Shown: positions 16,705 to 26,176, counted from the first letter of the stretch. The stretch: DNA of 64,000 nucleotides from Bradyrhizobium jicamae (GCF_018130215.1 NZ_JAFCKQ010000012.1:62001-126000), one strand, 5' to 3'. Program-made: numbers and translations. The notes: generated from the letters alone by a model not told the origin.

Positions 16705-18339
16705 TCACGTTCCCGGCCGCGACACCTCGGTCTCCTTGCTGGTGATGAACTCCAGCAACACCGGCACGCCTTCCTGCGTCTTCTGGATGCCACGCCTGAT
16801 TGCGGGGATGATGTCCTCAGGCCTGGTCACCCGCTCGCCATGGCCGCCGAAGGCGCGGGCCATCGCGGCGTAATCGCCGGAGATGTCGGTCGAGCGGTAT
16901 TTCTCGGTCGAGATCGGCATCACCTTGAGCTCGATCGCCATCGAGAAATTGTTGAGCAGGATCGACATGATCGGGATGCGCTCGCGCACCGCGGTCTCGA
17001 AGTCCATGCCCGTGAAGCCGATCGCGGCATCGCCCCAGACATTGATGCAGAGCTTGTCGGGCTTCGCGAGCTTGGCACCCATCGCAAGCCCGAGGCCATA
17101 GCCGAGCTGCGTGGTCTTGCCCCAGCCGATATAGGACAGCGGCTCGACCGACTTCCAGAACGGCGAGAGCTGGTCGCGCGGGCTGCCGGCGTCATGGGTG
17201 ATGATGGTGTTGTGGATGTCGACCGTGTGCTGGAGGTCCCACAGCACGCGGTAGGGATTGAGCGGCGCCTCGTTGTGGGTCAGCTTCGGCAGCCATTTGG
17301 CGAGCCACTCCTTGTGGGAAGCGGCAATCTCGGCGGCGACCGCGCCGGCGTCGCGGTCCGCGGTCACGGTCTTGCCGATCTCCTCGAGGAGCGCGTCGAG
17401 CACGAGGCCGGCGTCGCCGACGAGGCCGACCCTGGCCTCGACATCCTTGTTGATGTGGTTCGGATCGAGCGTCGAATGGATGATGGTCTTGCCCTTCGGC
17501 ATCGCGATGCCGAACGAGGTCTCGGTGAAGGAGCAGCCGATGCCGAAGATGACGTCGGCATCCCCCAGGAATTTCGGCACCGCGCGCGGCACGGCGAGGC
17601 CGCCGGAGCCGAGCGACAGCGGATGCGTCTCGGGGAATGACGACTTGCCGCCGAGGCTCGTCGTGACGGGGATCGCGAGCCGCTCGGCGAGCCGCTTCAG
17701 CTGCGGCCAGGCCCTGGCATAGTGCACGCCCTGGCCGGCATAGATCACCGGGCGCCTGGCGTTGACGAGCAGGGCGGCGGCTTCCTTCACATGAACCGGG
17801 TCGGCGCCGTAGCGGGTGCGCAGCACCGGCGTGTAGTTCAAGGGCTCGGCGACCTCCTCGTTCCACATGTCGGCGGGGATTTCCACGATCACCGGCCCGC
17901 CGCGGCCGTTCTTCAGTCTGGTGAAGGCGCGGCGGAAGATGTTGCAGACCTCGGAAGCGAGGTTGATCGGCTCCGACGATTTGGAGAACGCCTTCATCGC
18001 CTGGCTGGAGTTGAAGTTCGGATCGACATTGGCGAGCCGGCGCGCATAGCCCATCGGTAGCACCAGCACGGGGACGGATTCGCCGTAGCACTGCGCGACG
18101 CCGCCCATCGCGTTCTCGGCGCCCGGGCCGTGCTGCATGCAGAAGGCGCCGATGGTGCGGCCCGAGGTGACGCGGGAGATGGCGTCCGCCATGTGCATGC
18201 CGATCCGCTCCTGGCGCACCATGACGGGCCGGATGTCGGCATTGGCTGCGTATTCGATCAGATGGTTGACGGGATAGCCGCAGAGGATCTCGATACCCTC
18301 GCGCTTCATGATTTCCGCAATCGCGGCGCCGAGCTTCAT
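16705..18339 (-). CDS. Thiamine-pyrophosphate-dependent enzyme (acetolactate-synthase-like)
   Basis: 544 residues with the three-domain layout of the acetolactate synthase/benzoylformate decarboxylase superfamily. The N-terminal pyrimidine-binding domain carries the cofactor-activating Glu in VRQERIG (E44). The C-terminal domain carries the TPP/Mg motif running from GDAAIGF at about 434 to LLNN at about 463. It lacks features that would separate synthase, decarboxylase or oxalyl-CoA type, so the substrate stays open. It is co-transcribed with the flavoprotein gene and faces the Liv-type importer. A pathway importing a branched or 2-keto acid precursor and then converting it is a reasonable guess. 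Confidence 0.87.
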   Translation of the reverse strand: MKLGAAIAEIMKREGIEILCGYPVNHLIEYAANADIRPVMVRQERIGMHMADAISRVTSGRTIGAFCMQHGPGAENAMGGVAQCYGESVPVLVLPMGYARRLANVDPNFNSSQAMKAFSKSSEPINLASEVCNIFRRAFTRLKNGRGGPVIVEIPADMWNEEVAEPLNYTPVLRTRYGADPVHVKEAAALLVNARRPVIYAGQGVHYARAWPQLKRLAERLAIPVTTSLGGKSSFPETHPLSLGSGGLAVPRAVPKFLGDADVIFGIGCSFTETSFGIAMPKGKTIIHSTLDPNHINKDVEARVGLVGDAGLVLDALLEEIGKTVTADRDAGAVAAEIAASHKEWLAKWLPKLTHNEAPLNPYRVLWDLQHTVDIHNTIITHDAGSPRDQLSPFWKSVEPLSYIGWGKTTQLGYGLGLAMGAKLAKPDKLCINVWGDAAIGFTGMDFETAVRERIPIMSILLNNFSMAIELKVMPISTEKYRSTDISGDYAAMARAFGGHGERVTRPEDIIPAIRRGIQKTQEGVPVLLEFITSKETEVSRPGT

Positions 18340-18658
18340 GACGGTCTCCCTGAGATGCGGCCGGTTTGCTCCGGCCTCGTTGTCGTCCTGTCCGATAAGG
18401 GAACAGGATTCCGGAGGACCGGTAAAGCGCCGGCCACGGTCCGATCAGGTAGTTCTGATATGCGTTCGCGAGCCAGCCCGGCCGCCTCGGGGCGGGAGGG
18501 GCGGGATCACCCGGCCCGGGATAGGCACGAAATCCTCTGCAACCTTTAAGCGATCGTTCATCTTGTCCGTCAATGCGGCGTCAACCAATGTTACCTAGTT
18601 TGGCTGGCGTATTTTTCCTGCGCGGGCAAATATCCGCTGGCGTCGACAGGAGCTTTCA
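18340..18658. other. Non-coding gap between TPP-enzyme and Flp pilin genes
   Basis: About 320 bases between divergent genes. I see no open frame of coding character, no clear sigma-54 site and no strong hairpin. It must hold the two promoters. The 60 bases before the pilin gene are visibly richer in A and T than the rest. Confidence 0.5.
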
Positions 18659-18823
18659 ATGCGTTCGTTGCTCGCAAGGTTTATTCGCGATGAGGTCGCC
18701 TCGACGGCGATCGAATACGCCATTATCGGCGCCGGGCTGAGCATCCTGATCGTTGCCGGCGTCAACGGCATCGGCGTCAATCTGAGCGGCCGCTTCTCGG
18801 CGATGAGCGCGGCGATCAAGTAG
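18659..18823 (+). CDS. Flp/Fap-type pilin subunit
   Basis: A 54-residue protein, too short for most gene callers. After a short basic leader (MRSLLARFIRDEVAS) comes TAIEYAIIGAGLSILIVAG, the Flp pilin signature with Glu and Tyr at mature positions 5 and 6 after a likely prepilin-peptidase site, then one hydrophobic helix. Flp pilins build tight-adherence pili. No prepilin peptidase or tad/cpa assembly gene is nearby, so this is a solitary copy depending on machinery elsewhere. The CAGGAG ribosome site upstream is good. Confidence 0.85.
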   Translation: MRSLLARFIRDEVASTAIEYAIIGAGLSILIVAGVNGIGVNLSGRFSAMSAAIK

Positions 18824-18847
18824 CGCCGCCGGCTCGCCGACGCTGCT

Positions 18848-19078
18848 TCAACCTTCACCGTCCCCGTTGAGCGCGCGCAGCATCGCAATCCGTGCAAACA
18901 TCAGCCAGCCACCACCCTGTTCCGCCGCATGGATCAGGTGCTCGACCGCGATTTGCCAGCGCGGCTCCTGCTGGGCGTCCTCGGGCAATTTCATGATGTA
19001 GTCGGCGGCCTGCTGCAACGTCACCAGGCTGCCGCGGCGGAGCGGAATCGGATCGTCGAACGGCGTCGACCAGGGCAT
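18848..19078 (-). CDS. Small conserved protein of unknown function
   Basis: 76 residues, acidic and helical (VTLQQAADYIMKLPEDAQQEPRW then EHLIHAAEQGGGW). No signal peptide or membrane segment. It reads as a genuine small cytosolic protein of the type often found next to housekeeping genes in Bradyrhizobium, but I cannot name a family. It lies 46 bases downstream of Ku on the same strand. Confidence 0.65.
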   Translation of the reverse strand: MPWSTPFDDPIPLRRGSLVTLQQAADYIMKLPEDAQQEPRWQIAVEHLIHAAEQGGGWLMFARIAMLRALNGDGEG

Positions 19079-19124
19079 CTTACGCGTGGTCGATGGCGGT
19101 CATCGGTCTCCGCGGCCTGACCCG

Positions 19125-20099
19125 TCAGCTCGCCTTCTTGGCGCGTGCGCTGCCTTGTGCGCGCACCGGCTTCTCGGCCTTCTTCGGCTCGGGTTTGGCA
19201 ACCTCCTTGGGCTCGCGCTTGCCGCTGCCCGAGATCGGCAGCAGCATCTCGCGCTGACCCTCGGCACGCTTCTTCGGCTTCTTGCCCTTTGCCTTGGTCT
19301 CGCCCCTGGCGGCTGGCGCAGCCTTCTCGTTGGCGAGGCTCTTCTTCAGGGCGTCCATCAGGTTGATGACATTGCCGTCCGACTTCGGTGCCGGCTTTGC
19401 GATCTTGATGCCGTTGCGCTTCTGGTTGATCAGGTCGATCAGCGCCTGCTCGTAGCGGTCCTCGAACTCCTCCGGATCGAAGTCGGCGGACTTCTGCTCG
19501 ACGATATGCTTGGCGAGGTCGAGCATGTCCTTGGTGATCTTCACGTCCTGGATGTCGTCGAAATATTCCTTCTCGCTGCGCACCTCGTAGGGGTAGCGCA
19601 GCAGGGTGCCCATCAGCCCGTTGTCGAGCGGCTCGAGCGCGATGATGTGCTCGCGGTTGGTCAGCACCACGCGCCCGATCGCGACCTTGCCGAGGCTGCG
19701 GATGGTTTCGCGGATCACTGCAAAGGCGTCATGGCCGACCTTGCCGTCGGGGATCAGGTAATAGGGGCGGATCAGATAGCGGCTGTCGATCTCGGACCGG
19801 GGGACGAACTCGTCGATCTCGATGGTGCGGGTGGATTCCAGCGCGATGTCGTCGAGCTCTTCCTTGGTCACCTCGATATAGGTGTCGGTGTCGACCTTGT
19901 AGCCCTTCATGATGTCGTCGGAGCCGACCTCCTCGCCGGTCTCGGCGTCGACCTTGGCGTATTTGATGCGGTGGCCGGTCTTGCGGTTGATCTGGTTGAA
20001 GGAGACCTTTTCGGTATCCGACGTCGCCGGGTACAGGGCAACCGGGCAGGTCACGAGCGAAAGGCGCAGGAAGCCTTTCCAGTTGGCGCGGGGGGCCAT
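19125..20099 (-). CDS. ku: Non-homologous end-joining protein Ku
   Basis: 324 residues. The bacterial Ku core spans about 1-250: the opening APRANWKGFLRLSLVTCPVALYPAT, then YVEVTK-like VTKEELDDIAL and the DFDPEEFEDRYEQAL bridge. Ku forms a ring on double-strand ends and recruits LigD. The last 75 residues are Lys/Ala/Pro-rich, as in Ku proteins whose tail helps threading on DNA and ligase stimulation. No ligD gene is in the window, and alphaproteobacteria often carry several Ku genes, so its ligase partner is probably elsewhere. Confidence 0.95.
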   Translation of the reverse strand: MAPRANWKGFLRLSLVTCPVALYPATSDTEKVSFNQINRKTGHRIKYAKVDAETGEEVGSDDIMKGYKVDTDTYIEVTKEELDDIALESTRTIEIDEFVPRSEIDSRYLIRPYYLIPDGKVGHDAFAVIRETIRSLGKVAIGRVVLTNREHIIALEPLDNGLMGTLLRYPYEVRSEKEYFDDIQDVKITKDMLDLAKHIVEQKSADFDPEEFEDRYEQALIDLINQKRNGIKIAKPAPKSDGNVINLMDALKKSLANEKAAPAARGETKAKGKKPKKRAEGQREMLLPISGSGKREPKEVAKPEPKKAEKPVRAQGSARAKKAS

Positions 20100-20346
20100 G
20101 GCAAACTCCGATTACGCAACCGACGGAATGAAAGAAGATAACACCGGGAACCCGCCTTTGAAACATCGCCCCCGGTTGAATCTGGCAACGACGTTAACCG
20201 TGGTTTCGCCCTGCGCCGGTTTGTCGCTGCTGTCATGCGTTATTCGCGCAGCCGAAAGGGCTCGGAACGTCGCTCCGGATCATGCGTTGGGTTTCCGAGG
20301 GGCCTCAATGGCGGGACATTACAGCCACTTAACCGGAGAGGTCGGC

Positions 20347-20499
20347 ATGCCAACGGAACGACACGGTCAGATCATCGAAACCCCGACCGAAGCGCGCCAG
20401 GCCGAGCCTGGTCCTTCGGTCCTCGCACTGCTTACGGCCTCGACGGGACTGGCGGTGCTGATCCTCGGCACGGTCTGGTTCGCGTTCTTCAGGGTGTAG
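20347..20499 (+). CDS. Small single-pass membrane protein with TPTEARQ motif
   Basis: 50 residues: a polar N-terminus containing TPTEARQ, then one membrane helix (about 25-48) ending FFRV. A GGAGAGG site is correctly spaced before this ATG; a start 39 bases further up is also possible. The EARQ-helix arrangement recurs in small rhizobial membrane proteins I have seen, but none has a known job. Confidence 0.6.
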   Translation: MPTERHGQIIETPTEARQAEPGPSVLALLTASTGLAVLILGTVWFAFFRV

Positions 20500-20705
20500 G
20501 GCCGAACGGATTGATCGGGTCGAATTGCGAGGCGGGCTCGCGAGGTCCGAACCAAGAGGGGGAGGGCGGGACCGGATCCAGGAGGACGGGGATGCGTGCG
20601 CAGAGATCGCGGAGCGGGGCGCGCGGGCAGGGCGGCGCGAATTCCATCGCCGCCCTTTGACATTTTGCAGCGGTATCAGCCAGCCATCAGCGGGTCGATG
20701 CGCTG

Positions 20706-22331
20706 TCAGCGTTTTGCGGCTGCACCTTTCGACGCTTCGTAAGCGTCGCGATAGCCTCTTGCGATTGTTCGAACGCCCCGTCCGATATCGTCGTAGACCT
20801 CGTCAGGGAGGTTTGCGAGCGACACGCGGAGCGACCATTCGGGCGCTTCGAATCCGCCTCCGTTCAACAGCACGATCCCGTGGGCTTCGGCGAGCCTGAA
20901 GGCAAGGTCCAGCGGGTGGATATGTTTCTTGAGGTATTCAACGGCATCGTCGCCGATGTTCTTTCGGGCCCAGAATTCGAAATCGACAAGGGCGTAATAG
21001 GCGTCGTAGTTCGGATTCGGGGTCAGCTTGTCCGCAAGCCCGAGCCCGTCGAGCAGCGACCATATGCGTTGATTGACGATTTCCATGCAGGCGGCCTGAT
21101 AGGCTTTTTTCACGTCCATCATCTCCGCCAGCGAGAACAGGCTCATCATGACCTGCTGCGGCAACGACAATCCCGCGGTGTGGTTGAGCGCCACGTCGCG
21201 ACTGTCGGCGACAATGCGGTCGATGAACTTGAGCTTGCGCGGCTCGAGCGTCAGCGGCCCGTAGCGCTTGTCGAGCGCCTTCACCGCGGCGTCCGGAAGC
21301 TCGGCGATCATCTTGTCGTAGATGTTGTTTTCGTTGATGGCGATGGCGCCAAGTCGCCAGCCCGTGCAGCCGAAATACTTCGAATAGGAATAGACGCCGA
21401 TGGTGTTGTACGGGAGTTCGCCAAGCAGCGAGCGGAAATCATGCACGAAAGTGCCGTAGACGTCGTCGGTGAGGATCATCAAGTCGGGGCGCTTGGTCTT
21501 CACCAGTTTGGCGAGCTTGGCGATGGTCTCCTTGCTCAGCGCCATCCCCGGGGGATTGGACGGATTGACGACGAAGAAGGCCTTTATCTTCGGATCCTCG
21601 AGTTTCTTGATCTCCTCGTCGGTGAACTGGAACTTGTTTTCCTGAGGAGCCCTGATCTGAACAACCTTGAGGTCATAGTCCTCCAGGTGCGTCATCTCGA
21701 TGTAGGGCGTGAAGATCGGCGTCGCCAGCGCGATGGTGTCGCCGGGAAGCAGCAGCCGATTGGCCTTCAACGACTTGAAAAGATAGCACATCGCCGCAGT
21801 GCCGCCCTCGACCGCATAGATGTCGAATTTTCCGGCTGGCCGGGGCTCGCCGCAAACGGCCCACATCAGATATTCGTGCACGATCTTTTCGTTGTGCACC
21901 AGCATGCGGTCGGGCACCGGATAATTATCGCCGATGATCGAATCGACGAGCTCGTGGACGAAGGCGTCGGGGTCGAAGCTGAACTTCTTGACCGCAAAGG
22001 GCAGCATCTCCGTCAGGAAGCTTGCGCCCGGCATGTCCTTGTGCTGTGCGAGCCAGGCCTCGAACCGTCCGGCAATACCCTTTGGCTGCGGCATGCCGCC
22101 GACGCCTGCCGGGTGCTCCATCACCCGCTTGCTCTCGGTGATCGCGAATTGTCCCAGCAGGAAGAAGCCTTCGCGCGGCGTCGTGGCCACCCAGTTGGGG
22201 TTGCCCCTTCCGGCGTTCAGAAAGGCCATCTGGCTCCGCTTCGAAGCGCTCTTCGCCAGATTGATCAACTCGTCCTTGATCTCGAAGGGGCTCAACGCCT
22301 CGAATTTCTTTAAGGTCAGAAGATCAGCCAT
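20706..22331 (-). CDS. aspD: L-aspartate 4-decarboxylase (bifunctional aspartate aminotransferase)
   Basis: 541 residues from the ATG with a GGGAG site; the 25 residues upstream of it in frame look non-coding. It is a fold-type I PLP enzyme converting L-aspartate to L-alanine and CO2. The length is that of AspD (about 530-545), well above plain aspartate aminotransferases (about 400). The PLP-binding lysine is K318 in GVYSYSKYFGCTGWRLGA. NPSNPPG (256-262), DDVYGTF and the N-terminal LNAGRGNPNW are also family marks. It is divergent from two AspT-type exchanger genes, the classic partner, with two FixK/FNR-like boxes between. Confidence 0.94.
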   Translation of the reverse strand: MADLLTLKKFEALSPFEIKDELINLAKSASKRSQMAFLNAGRGNPNWVATTPREGFFLLGQFAITESKRVMEHPAGVGGMPQPKGIAGRFEAWLAQHKDMPGASFLTEMLPFAVKKFSFDPDAFVHELVDSIIGDNYPVPDRMLVHNEKIVHEYLMWAVCGEPRPAGKFDIYAVEGGTAAMCYLFKSLKANRLLLPGDTIALATPIFTPYIEMTHLEDYDLKVVQIRAPQENKFQFTDEEIKKLEDPKIKAFFVVNPSNPPGMALSKETIAKLAKLVKTKRPDLMILTDDVYGTFVHDFRSLLGELPYNTIGVYSYSKYFGCTGWRLGAIAINENNIYDKMIAELPDAAVKALDKRYGPLTLEPRKLKFIDRIVADSRDVALNHTAGLSLPQQVMMSLFSLAEMMDVKKAYQAACMEIVNQRIWSLLDGLGLADKLTPNPNYDAYYALVDFEFWARKNIGDDAVEYLKKHIHPLDLAFRLAEAHGIVLLNGGGFEAPEWSLRVSLANLPDEVYDDIGRGVRTIARGYRDAYEASKGAAAKR

Positions 22332-22428
22332 TTGATACTCCCGGGCGGTGCAAGCTGTTGGAATGGAGGCGGACAGGCTTCTTGCCTGCGCAATCGCCTT
22401 CAGCATGATCGGCAGCCGGTGACGGCCC

Positions 22429-22442
22429 TTGATCTATGTCAA
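22429..22442. promoter_or_regulatory. FixK/FNR-type box, aspD side
   Basis: TTGATCTATGTCAA fits TTGA-N6-TCAA, the FixK/FNR recognition pattern. Its centre is about 104 bases upstream of the aspD start codon. It is the exact reverse complement of the box at 22520. Regulation by FixK2 or another CRP/FNR protein is inferred. Confidence 0.7.
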
Positions 22443-22519
22443 CGCTCTCGTGCGGACGATGCGACCGCTCCGACCGATGGTCGCAAGGCGATGAAATCGC
22501 AAGACTCTCGCGGTTGCGC

Positions 22520-22533
22520 TTGACATAGATCAA
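22520..22533. promoter_or_regulatory. FixK/FNR-type box, aspT side
   Basis: TTGACATAGATCAA, the exact reverse complement of the box at 22429, with 91 bases between centres. It lies about 130 bases upstream of the first AspT start. One box per divergent promoter, in mirror orientation, suggests shared control of decarboxylase and exchangers by oxygen. Confidence 0.7.
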
Positions 22534-22656
22534 CATCCCCGTCGCCAACCGCCGTCTGATGTCGACCGAGTTAGTTGCTCGCCCTCATCGGCCACCCTGC
22601 GCGAGATCGAAGCGGGCGTATGCCGAGGCCCCGGGACAGCATGAACGGGTGACATC

Positions 22657-24348
22657 ATGATCGATTGGTTCTTCCAGACGCTCCGCACCTATCCTGAAAT
22701 CGCGATCTTCCTCTCCCTGGCCCTGGGCTACTATTTCGGGTCCTTCACCTACAAGGGTCTTGGTCTCGGCGCGGTGACCGCGACGCTCGTCGCCGCGGTC
22801 ATCATCGGTCAGATCGGAATAACCATTTCGGGTCCGCTGAAGCCGTTCTTCTTTCTGATGTTCCTGTTCGCAATCGGTTATGGTGTCGGACCGCAATTCG
22901 TGCGCGGCATCGCGCAGGACGGCATTCCGCAGGCGATTTTCGCGGCCGTGGTCTGTGTCTTCTGTCTTCTCTCTGCCTATTTCGGCTCCAAGCTCGCCGG
23001 CTACGACGTCGGATCGGCCGTCGGCCTCTATGCCGGGTCGCAGACGATCTCCGCGTCGATGGGGCTTGCGACCGATGCCATCAATCGCCTTGGTCTGCCC
23101 GCAGACGAGACGAAGAAGCTGTTCGATGCGATGCCGGTCGCCTATGCCGTGACGTATATCTTCGGCACGGTCGGGTCGGCGATCGTCCTGGCGCTGGTCG
23201 GGCCGGCATTGCTCGGCATCGACCTCGAGACCGCGTGCAAGAAGTACGAGGAGGAGTACGGCGGCAAGAAGCAACTGGGCGGCCCGGGGACGGCCTGGCA
23301 CCAGTTCGATGTGCGCGCCTACCGCGTTCGTGAGCGGGGCCCCGTCGTCGGCAAGACGGTCGAGCAGGCAGAGGCGCTGATTCCCGATCAGCGCGTCTTC
23401 GTCCTGCGGCTTCGGCAAGGCGGGAAGATCGTGGAGGCAACCTCCGACGCCGTGATTCATGCCGGCGATATCGTCGCCGTGGCTGGCCGCCGCGACGTGC
23501 TCGTGCAGTTGATCGGCGAGCAAGCGGAAGAAGTCGACGATCGTGAGCTGCTGGCGGTGCCGATTGAGGGTCTCGATGTCTACGTGACCAGCAAGGACGT
23601 CGACGGCAAGACGCTGGAGGAACTGGCGAAAGCACCGGGCGCTCGGGGCGTATTCCTGCGCAAGATCAGCCGGGGCGCGATCGCGACCGAGATTCCGATC
23701 CTGCCGAGCACGAAGATCAATCGGGGCGACATCGTCACCGTTGTAGGTCGCACGCCCGATGTCGGCGCTGCTACGAAAATGCTGGGCCGGCCGGATCGTG
23801 CGACTGACGTTGCCGATGTCGCCTTCATCGGGGCAGCCATTGCGATTGGCGCGCTTATCGGCGCCTTCGTTTACAAGATCGGAAGCGTGCCGCTGACTCT
23901 GTCCACGTCCGGCGGCGCGCTGATCTCCGGTCTGTTTTTCGGCTGGCTCCGATCCGTTCATCCGACGTTCGGCCGGATCCCGTCGCCCACCGTGTGGTTC
24001 ATGAACTCGGTCGGTCTGAACGTCTTCATTGCCGTCGTCGGCATCTCCTCGGGACCGGGGTTCGTCGCCGGACTGCAAAAGCTCGGCTTCAGCCTGTTCC
24101 TGTGGGGCGTCATAGTGACCACCGTACCGCTGATCCTGGCGATGTACGTCGGCAAATATGTGTTCAAATTCCACGACGCGATCGTGCTCGGATGCTGCTC
24201 CGGCGCGCGTACGACGACCGCCTCGCTGGGCATGATCAATGACCGCGCGAGAAGCCAGATTCCCGGCCTTGGCTATACCGTCACCTACGCGGTCGGAAAT
24301 ACGCTGCTGACGATCTGGGGCATGGTGCTGGTCATGCTGATGACATAG
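22657..24348 (+). CDS. aspT: AspT-type aspartate:alanine exchanger (first copy)
   Basis: 563 residues of the aspartate:alanine exchanger (AAE) family. The layout is five membrane helices (about 10-185), two RCK_C domains in the cytoplasmic middle (about 205-375), and a second membrane half. Both halves carry the family duplication marks [17 protein letters not shown] and [17 protein letters not shown]. The protein swaps external aspartate for internal alanine; with AspD using a proton inside, the pair generates proton motive force. It begins the operon divergent to aspD and is followed 13 bases later by a paralogue. Confidence 0.9.
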   Translation: MIDWFFQTLRTYPEIAIFLSLALGYYFGSFTYKGLGLGAVTATLVAAVIIGQIGITISGPLKPFFFLMFLFAIGYGVGPQFVRGIAQDGIPQAIFAAVVCVFCLLSAYFGSKLAGYDVGSAVGLYAGSQTISASMGLATDAINRLGLPADETKKLFDAMPVAYAVTYIFGTVGSAIVLALVGPALLGIDLETACKKYEEEYGGKKQLGGPGTAWHQFDVRAYRVRERGPVVGKTVEQAEALIPDQRVFVLRLRQGGKIVEATSDAVIHAGDIVAVAGRRDVLVQLIGEQAEEVDDRELLAVPIEGLDVYVTSKDVDGKTLEELAKAPGARGVFLRKISRGAIATEIPILPSTKINRGDIVTVVGRTPDVGAATKMLGRPDRATDVADVAFIGAAIAIGALIGAFVYKIGSVPLTLSTSGGALISGLFFGWLRSVHPTFGRIPSPTVWFMNSVGLNVFIAVVGISSGPGFVAGLQKLGFSLFLWGVIVTTVPLILAMYVGKYVFKFHDAIVLGCCSGARTTTASLGMINDRARSQIPGLGYTVTYAVGNTLLTIWGMVLVMLMT

Positions 24349-24361
24349 CCGCGACAAGACG

Positions 24362-26056
24362 ATGTTGACCTGGCTTCAGCAGTTTCTGGTCCGCTATCCG
24401 GAACTTGCGCTGTTCCTGGTGATCGCGGCCGGCTACTGGATCGGAAGCTTCAGGATCGGTGCGTTCAGCCTTGGCCCGGTGACGGGCGCGCTCTTCGCCG
24501 GACTGGCGGTCGGCGACTTCGCGCATGTGCCCGTCTCCGGCATGACCAAATCCTTTTTGTTCCTGCTGTTCCTGTTCGGGGTGGGCTATTCGGTCGGTCC
24601 GCAATTCGTGCTGGCAATGAAGCGCGACGGGCTGAAGCCGGTGCTCATGGCCGTCGTCGTGAGCCTCACTGGCCTCGCCGCGGCGATCGTCGTCGCGCGC
24701 GTGCTGCGCCTTGACCCCGGCTTTGCGGCCGGGCTCATGTCGGGTGCTCTCAGCCAGAGCGCCGCGATGGGTACGGCGACCGACGCAGTCAACGGACTGT
24801 CCGTTCCCGAAGCACAGCGCGCACTTTTCGTCTCGCATATCGCGGTGGCGGATGCGGTCTGCTATATCTTCGGCTATGCCGGCGTGATCACGTTCTGCAC
24901 AATGGTCGTTCCGGCGCTGCTGAAGATCGACCTGAAGACAGAAGCGCTCAAACTGGAGCAGGCGCTGGGCATCACCCGGGCCAAACCCGGCCTGGCGTCC
25001 GCCTGGCGCAAATTCGAGTTGCGCGCCTACCGGCTGGATGAGCAGGCGGCAATCGCCGGGCTTTCGGTTGCCGCCGCCGAAGCCCGCGTGCCCGGGCACC
25101 GGGTCTTCATCCACCGCATCCGCCACGGGGAGCAAATCCTCGAGGCGGAACCTGGAACGATGCTCGCGGCAGGCGACGTCATCGCGCTGTCCGCACCGCG
25201 TCAGGTGATCGTCGACCTGATCGGACCGCGCGGCGAGGAGGTCGAGGACCGCGAACTCCTCGATATCCCCCTGGTCTCGGCCGACGTGTTCCTGATCAAG
25301 TCGAAGCTCGCAGGCAGCAGTCTCGAGCAGGCGTCGGAACAGACCTGGGCACGTGGCCTCTATTTGCGCTCGCTGAGCCGGGGTGGTGAAGCACTTCCCA
25401 TCGCCGCCGGCGTGGTCCTGCAGCGCGGTGATCTGCTTCGCATCGTTGGCCCTGAAACAGTGGTGCAAAACGCTGCCAAGAGCATTGGCGTCATCGTTGC
25501 GCCGAGCACCAGCATCGATTTCGTGGTGCTGGGACTTGCGATCTTTTTCGGTGGCCTTGTTGGCGTTCTCGTGAGTTTTTCGGTTGGTGGTGTCACCATC
25601 TCGCTGAGCACCAGCGTCGGCACGCTGCTCGCCGGACTTCTGGTCGGCTATCTCCGCACCCGTATGCCGCACTTCGGCCGGATCCCCGACGGCGCGATCA
25701 GCCTGATGACATCGCTCGGGCTGGCGGCCTTTGTCGGCCTTACCGGGATTCATGCCGGCCCGATCTTCCTTTCCGCCATACGGGAGTCGGGCATCGGTCT
25801 GCTCCTGGGCGGCATGATGGTGACCCTGTTGCCGCAGATCGTCGGCTTCTGCTTTGGTCATTTCATATTGCGCATGAACCCCATCCTCTTGCTCGGCGCA
25901 CTGACCGGAGCACAGACGGTAACGGCAGCGATGGCCGCCATCCAGGAGCGTTCCGGTAGCTCGGTGGTCGTGCTTGGCTATACCCCGGCCTATCCGATCT
26001 CGAACATCCTGCTGACGACCTGGGGATCCGTCATGGTCGCCGTGATTGCGGGATGA
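24362..26056 (+). CDS. AspT-type aspartate:alanine exchanger (second copy)
   Basis: 564 residues and co-linear with the preceding gene: membrane half, paired RCK_C domains (EQILEAEPGTMLAAGDVIAL and the matching block around 370), membrane half. FLFGVGYSVGPQFVLAM mirrors the first copy. It could form a heteromer with it, or have diverged towards another pair of acids. Identity to the first copy looks moderate, not recent. Convergent with the serine dehydratase gene. Confidence 0.88.
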   Translation: MLTWLQQFLVRYPELALFLVIAAGYWIGSFRIGAFSLGPVTGALFAGLAVGDFAHVPVSGMTKSFLFLLFLFGVGYSVGPQFVLAMKRDGLKPVLMAVVVSLTGLAAAIVVARVLRLDPGFAAGLMSGALSQSAAMGTATDAVNGLSVPEAQRALFVSHIAVADAVCYIFGYAGVITFCTMVVPALLKIDLKTEALKLEQALGITRAKPGLASAWRKFELRAYRLDEQAAIAGLSVAAAEARVPGHRVFIHRIRHGEQILEAEPGTMLAAGDVIALSAPRQVIVDLIGPRGEEVEDRELLDIPLVSADVFLIKSKLAGSSLEQASEQTWARGLYLRSLSRGGEALPIAAGVVLQRGDLLRIVGPETVVQNAAKSIGVIVAPSTSIDFVVLGLAIFFGGLVGVLVSFSVGGVTISLSTSVGTLLAGLLVGYLRTRMPHFGRIPDGAISLMTSLGLAAFVGLTGIHAGPIFLSAIRESGIGLLLGGMMVTLLPQIVGFCFGHFILRMNPILLLGALTGAQTVTAAMAAIQERSGSSVVVLGYTPAYPISNILLTTWGSVMVAVIAG

Positions 26057-26176
26057 GCCGGCGGGAGCCACCCGGAACGTGGTGGCAAAGCCTCCATTTC
26101 TCACTGTTCCCGCGCTCGCGATGTCAGTCAGGCGATGCCGATAACGGTCAACGTAGAAACGACGCCGTGTTCGCGC

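Noticed and set aside
22585..26104. Two long minus-strand frames opposite the AspT genes
   Set aside because: Both are composed of Arg, Asp, Gln and His strings and are antisense to clear membrane proteins.
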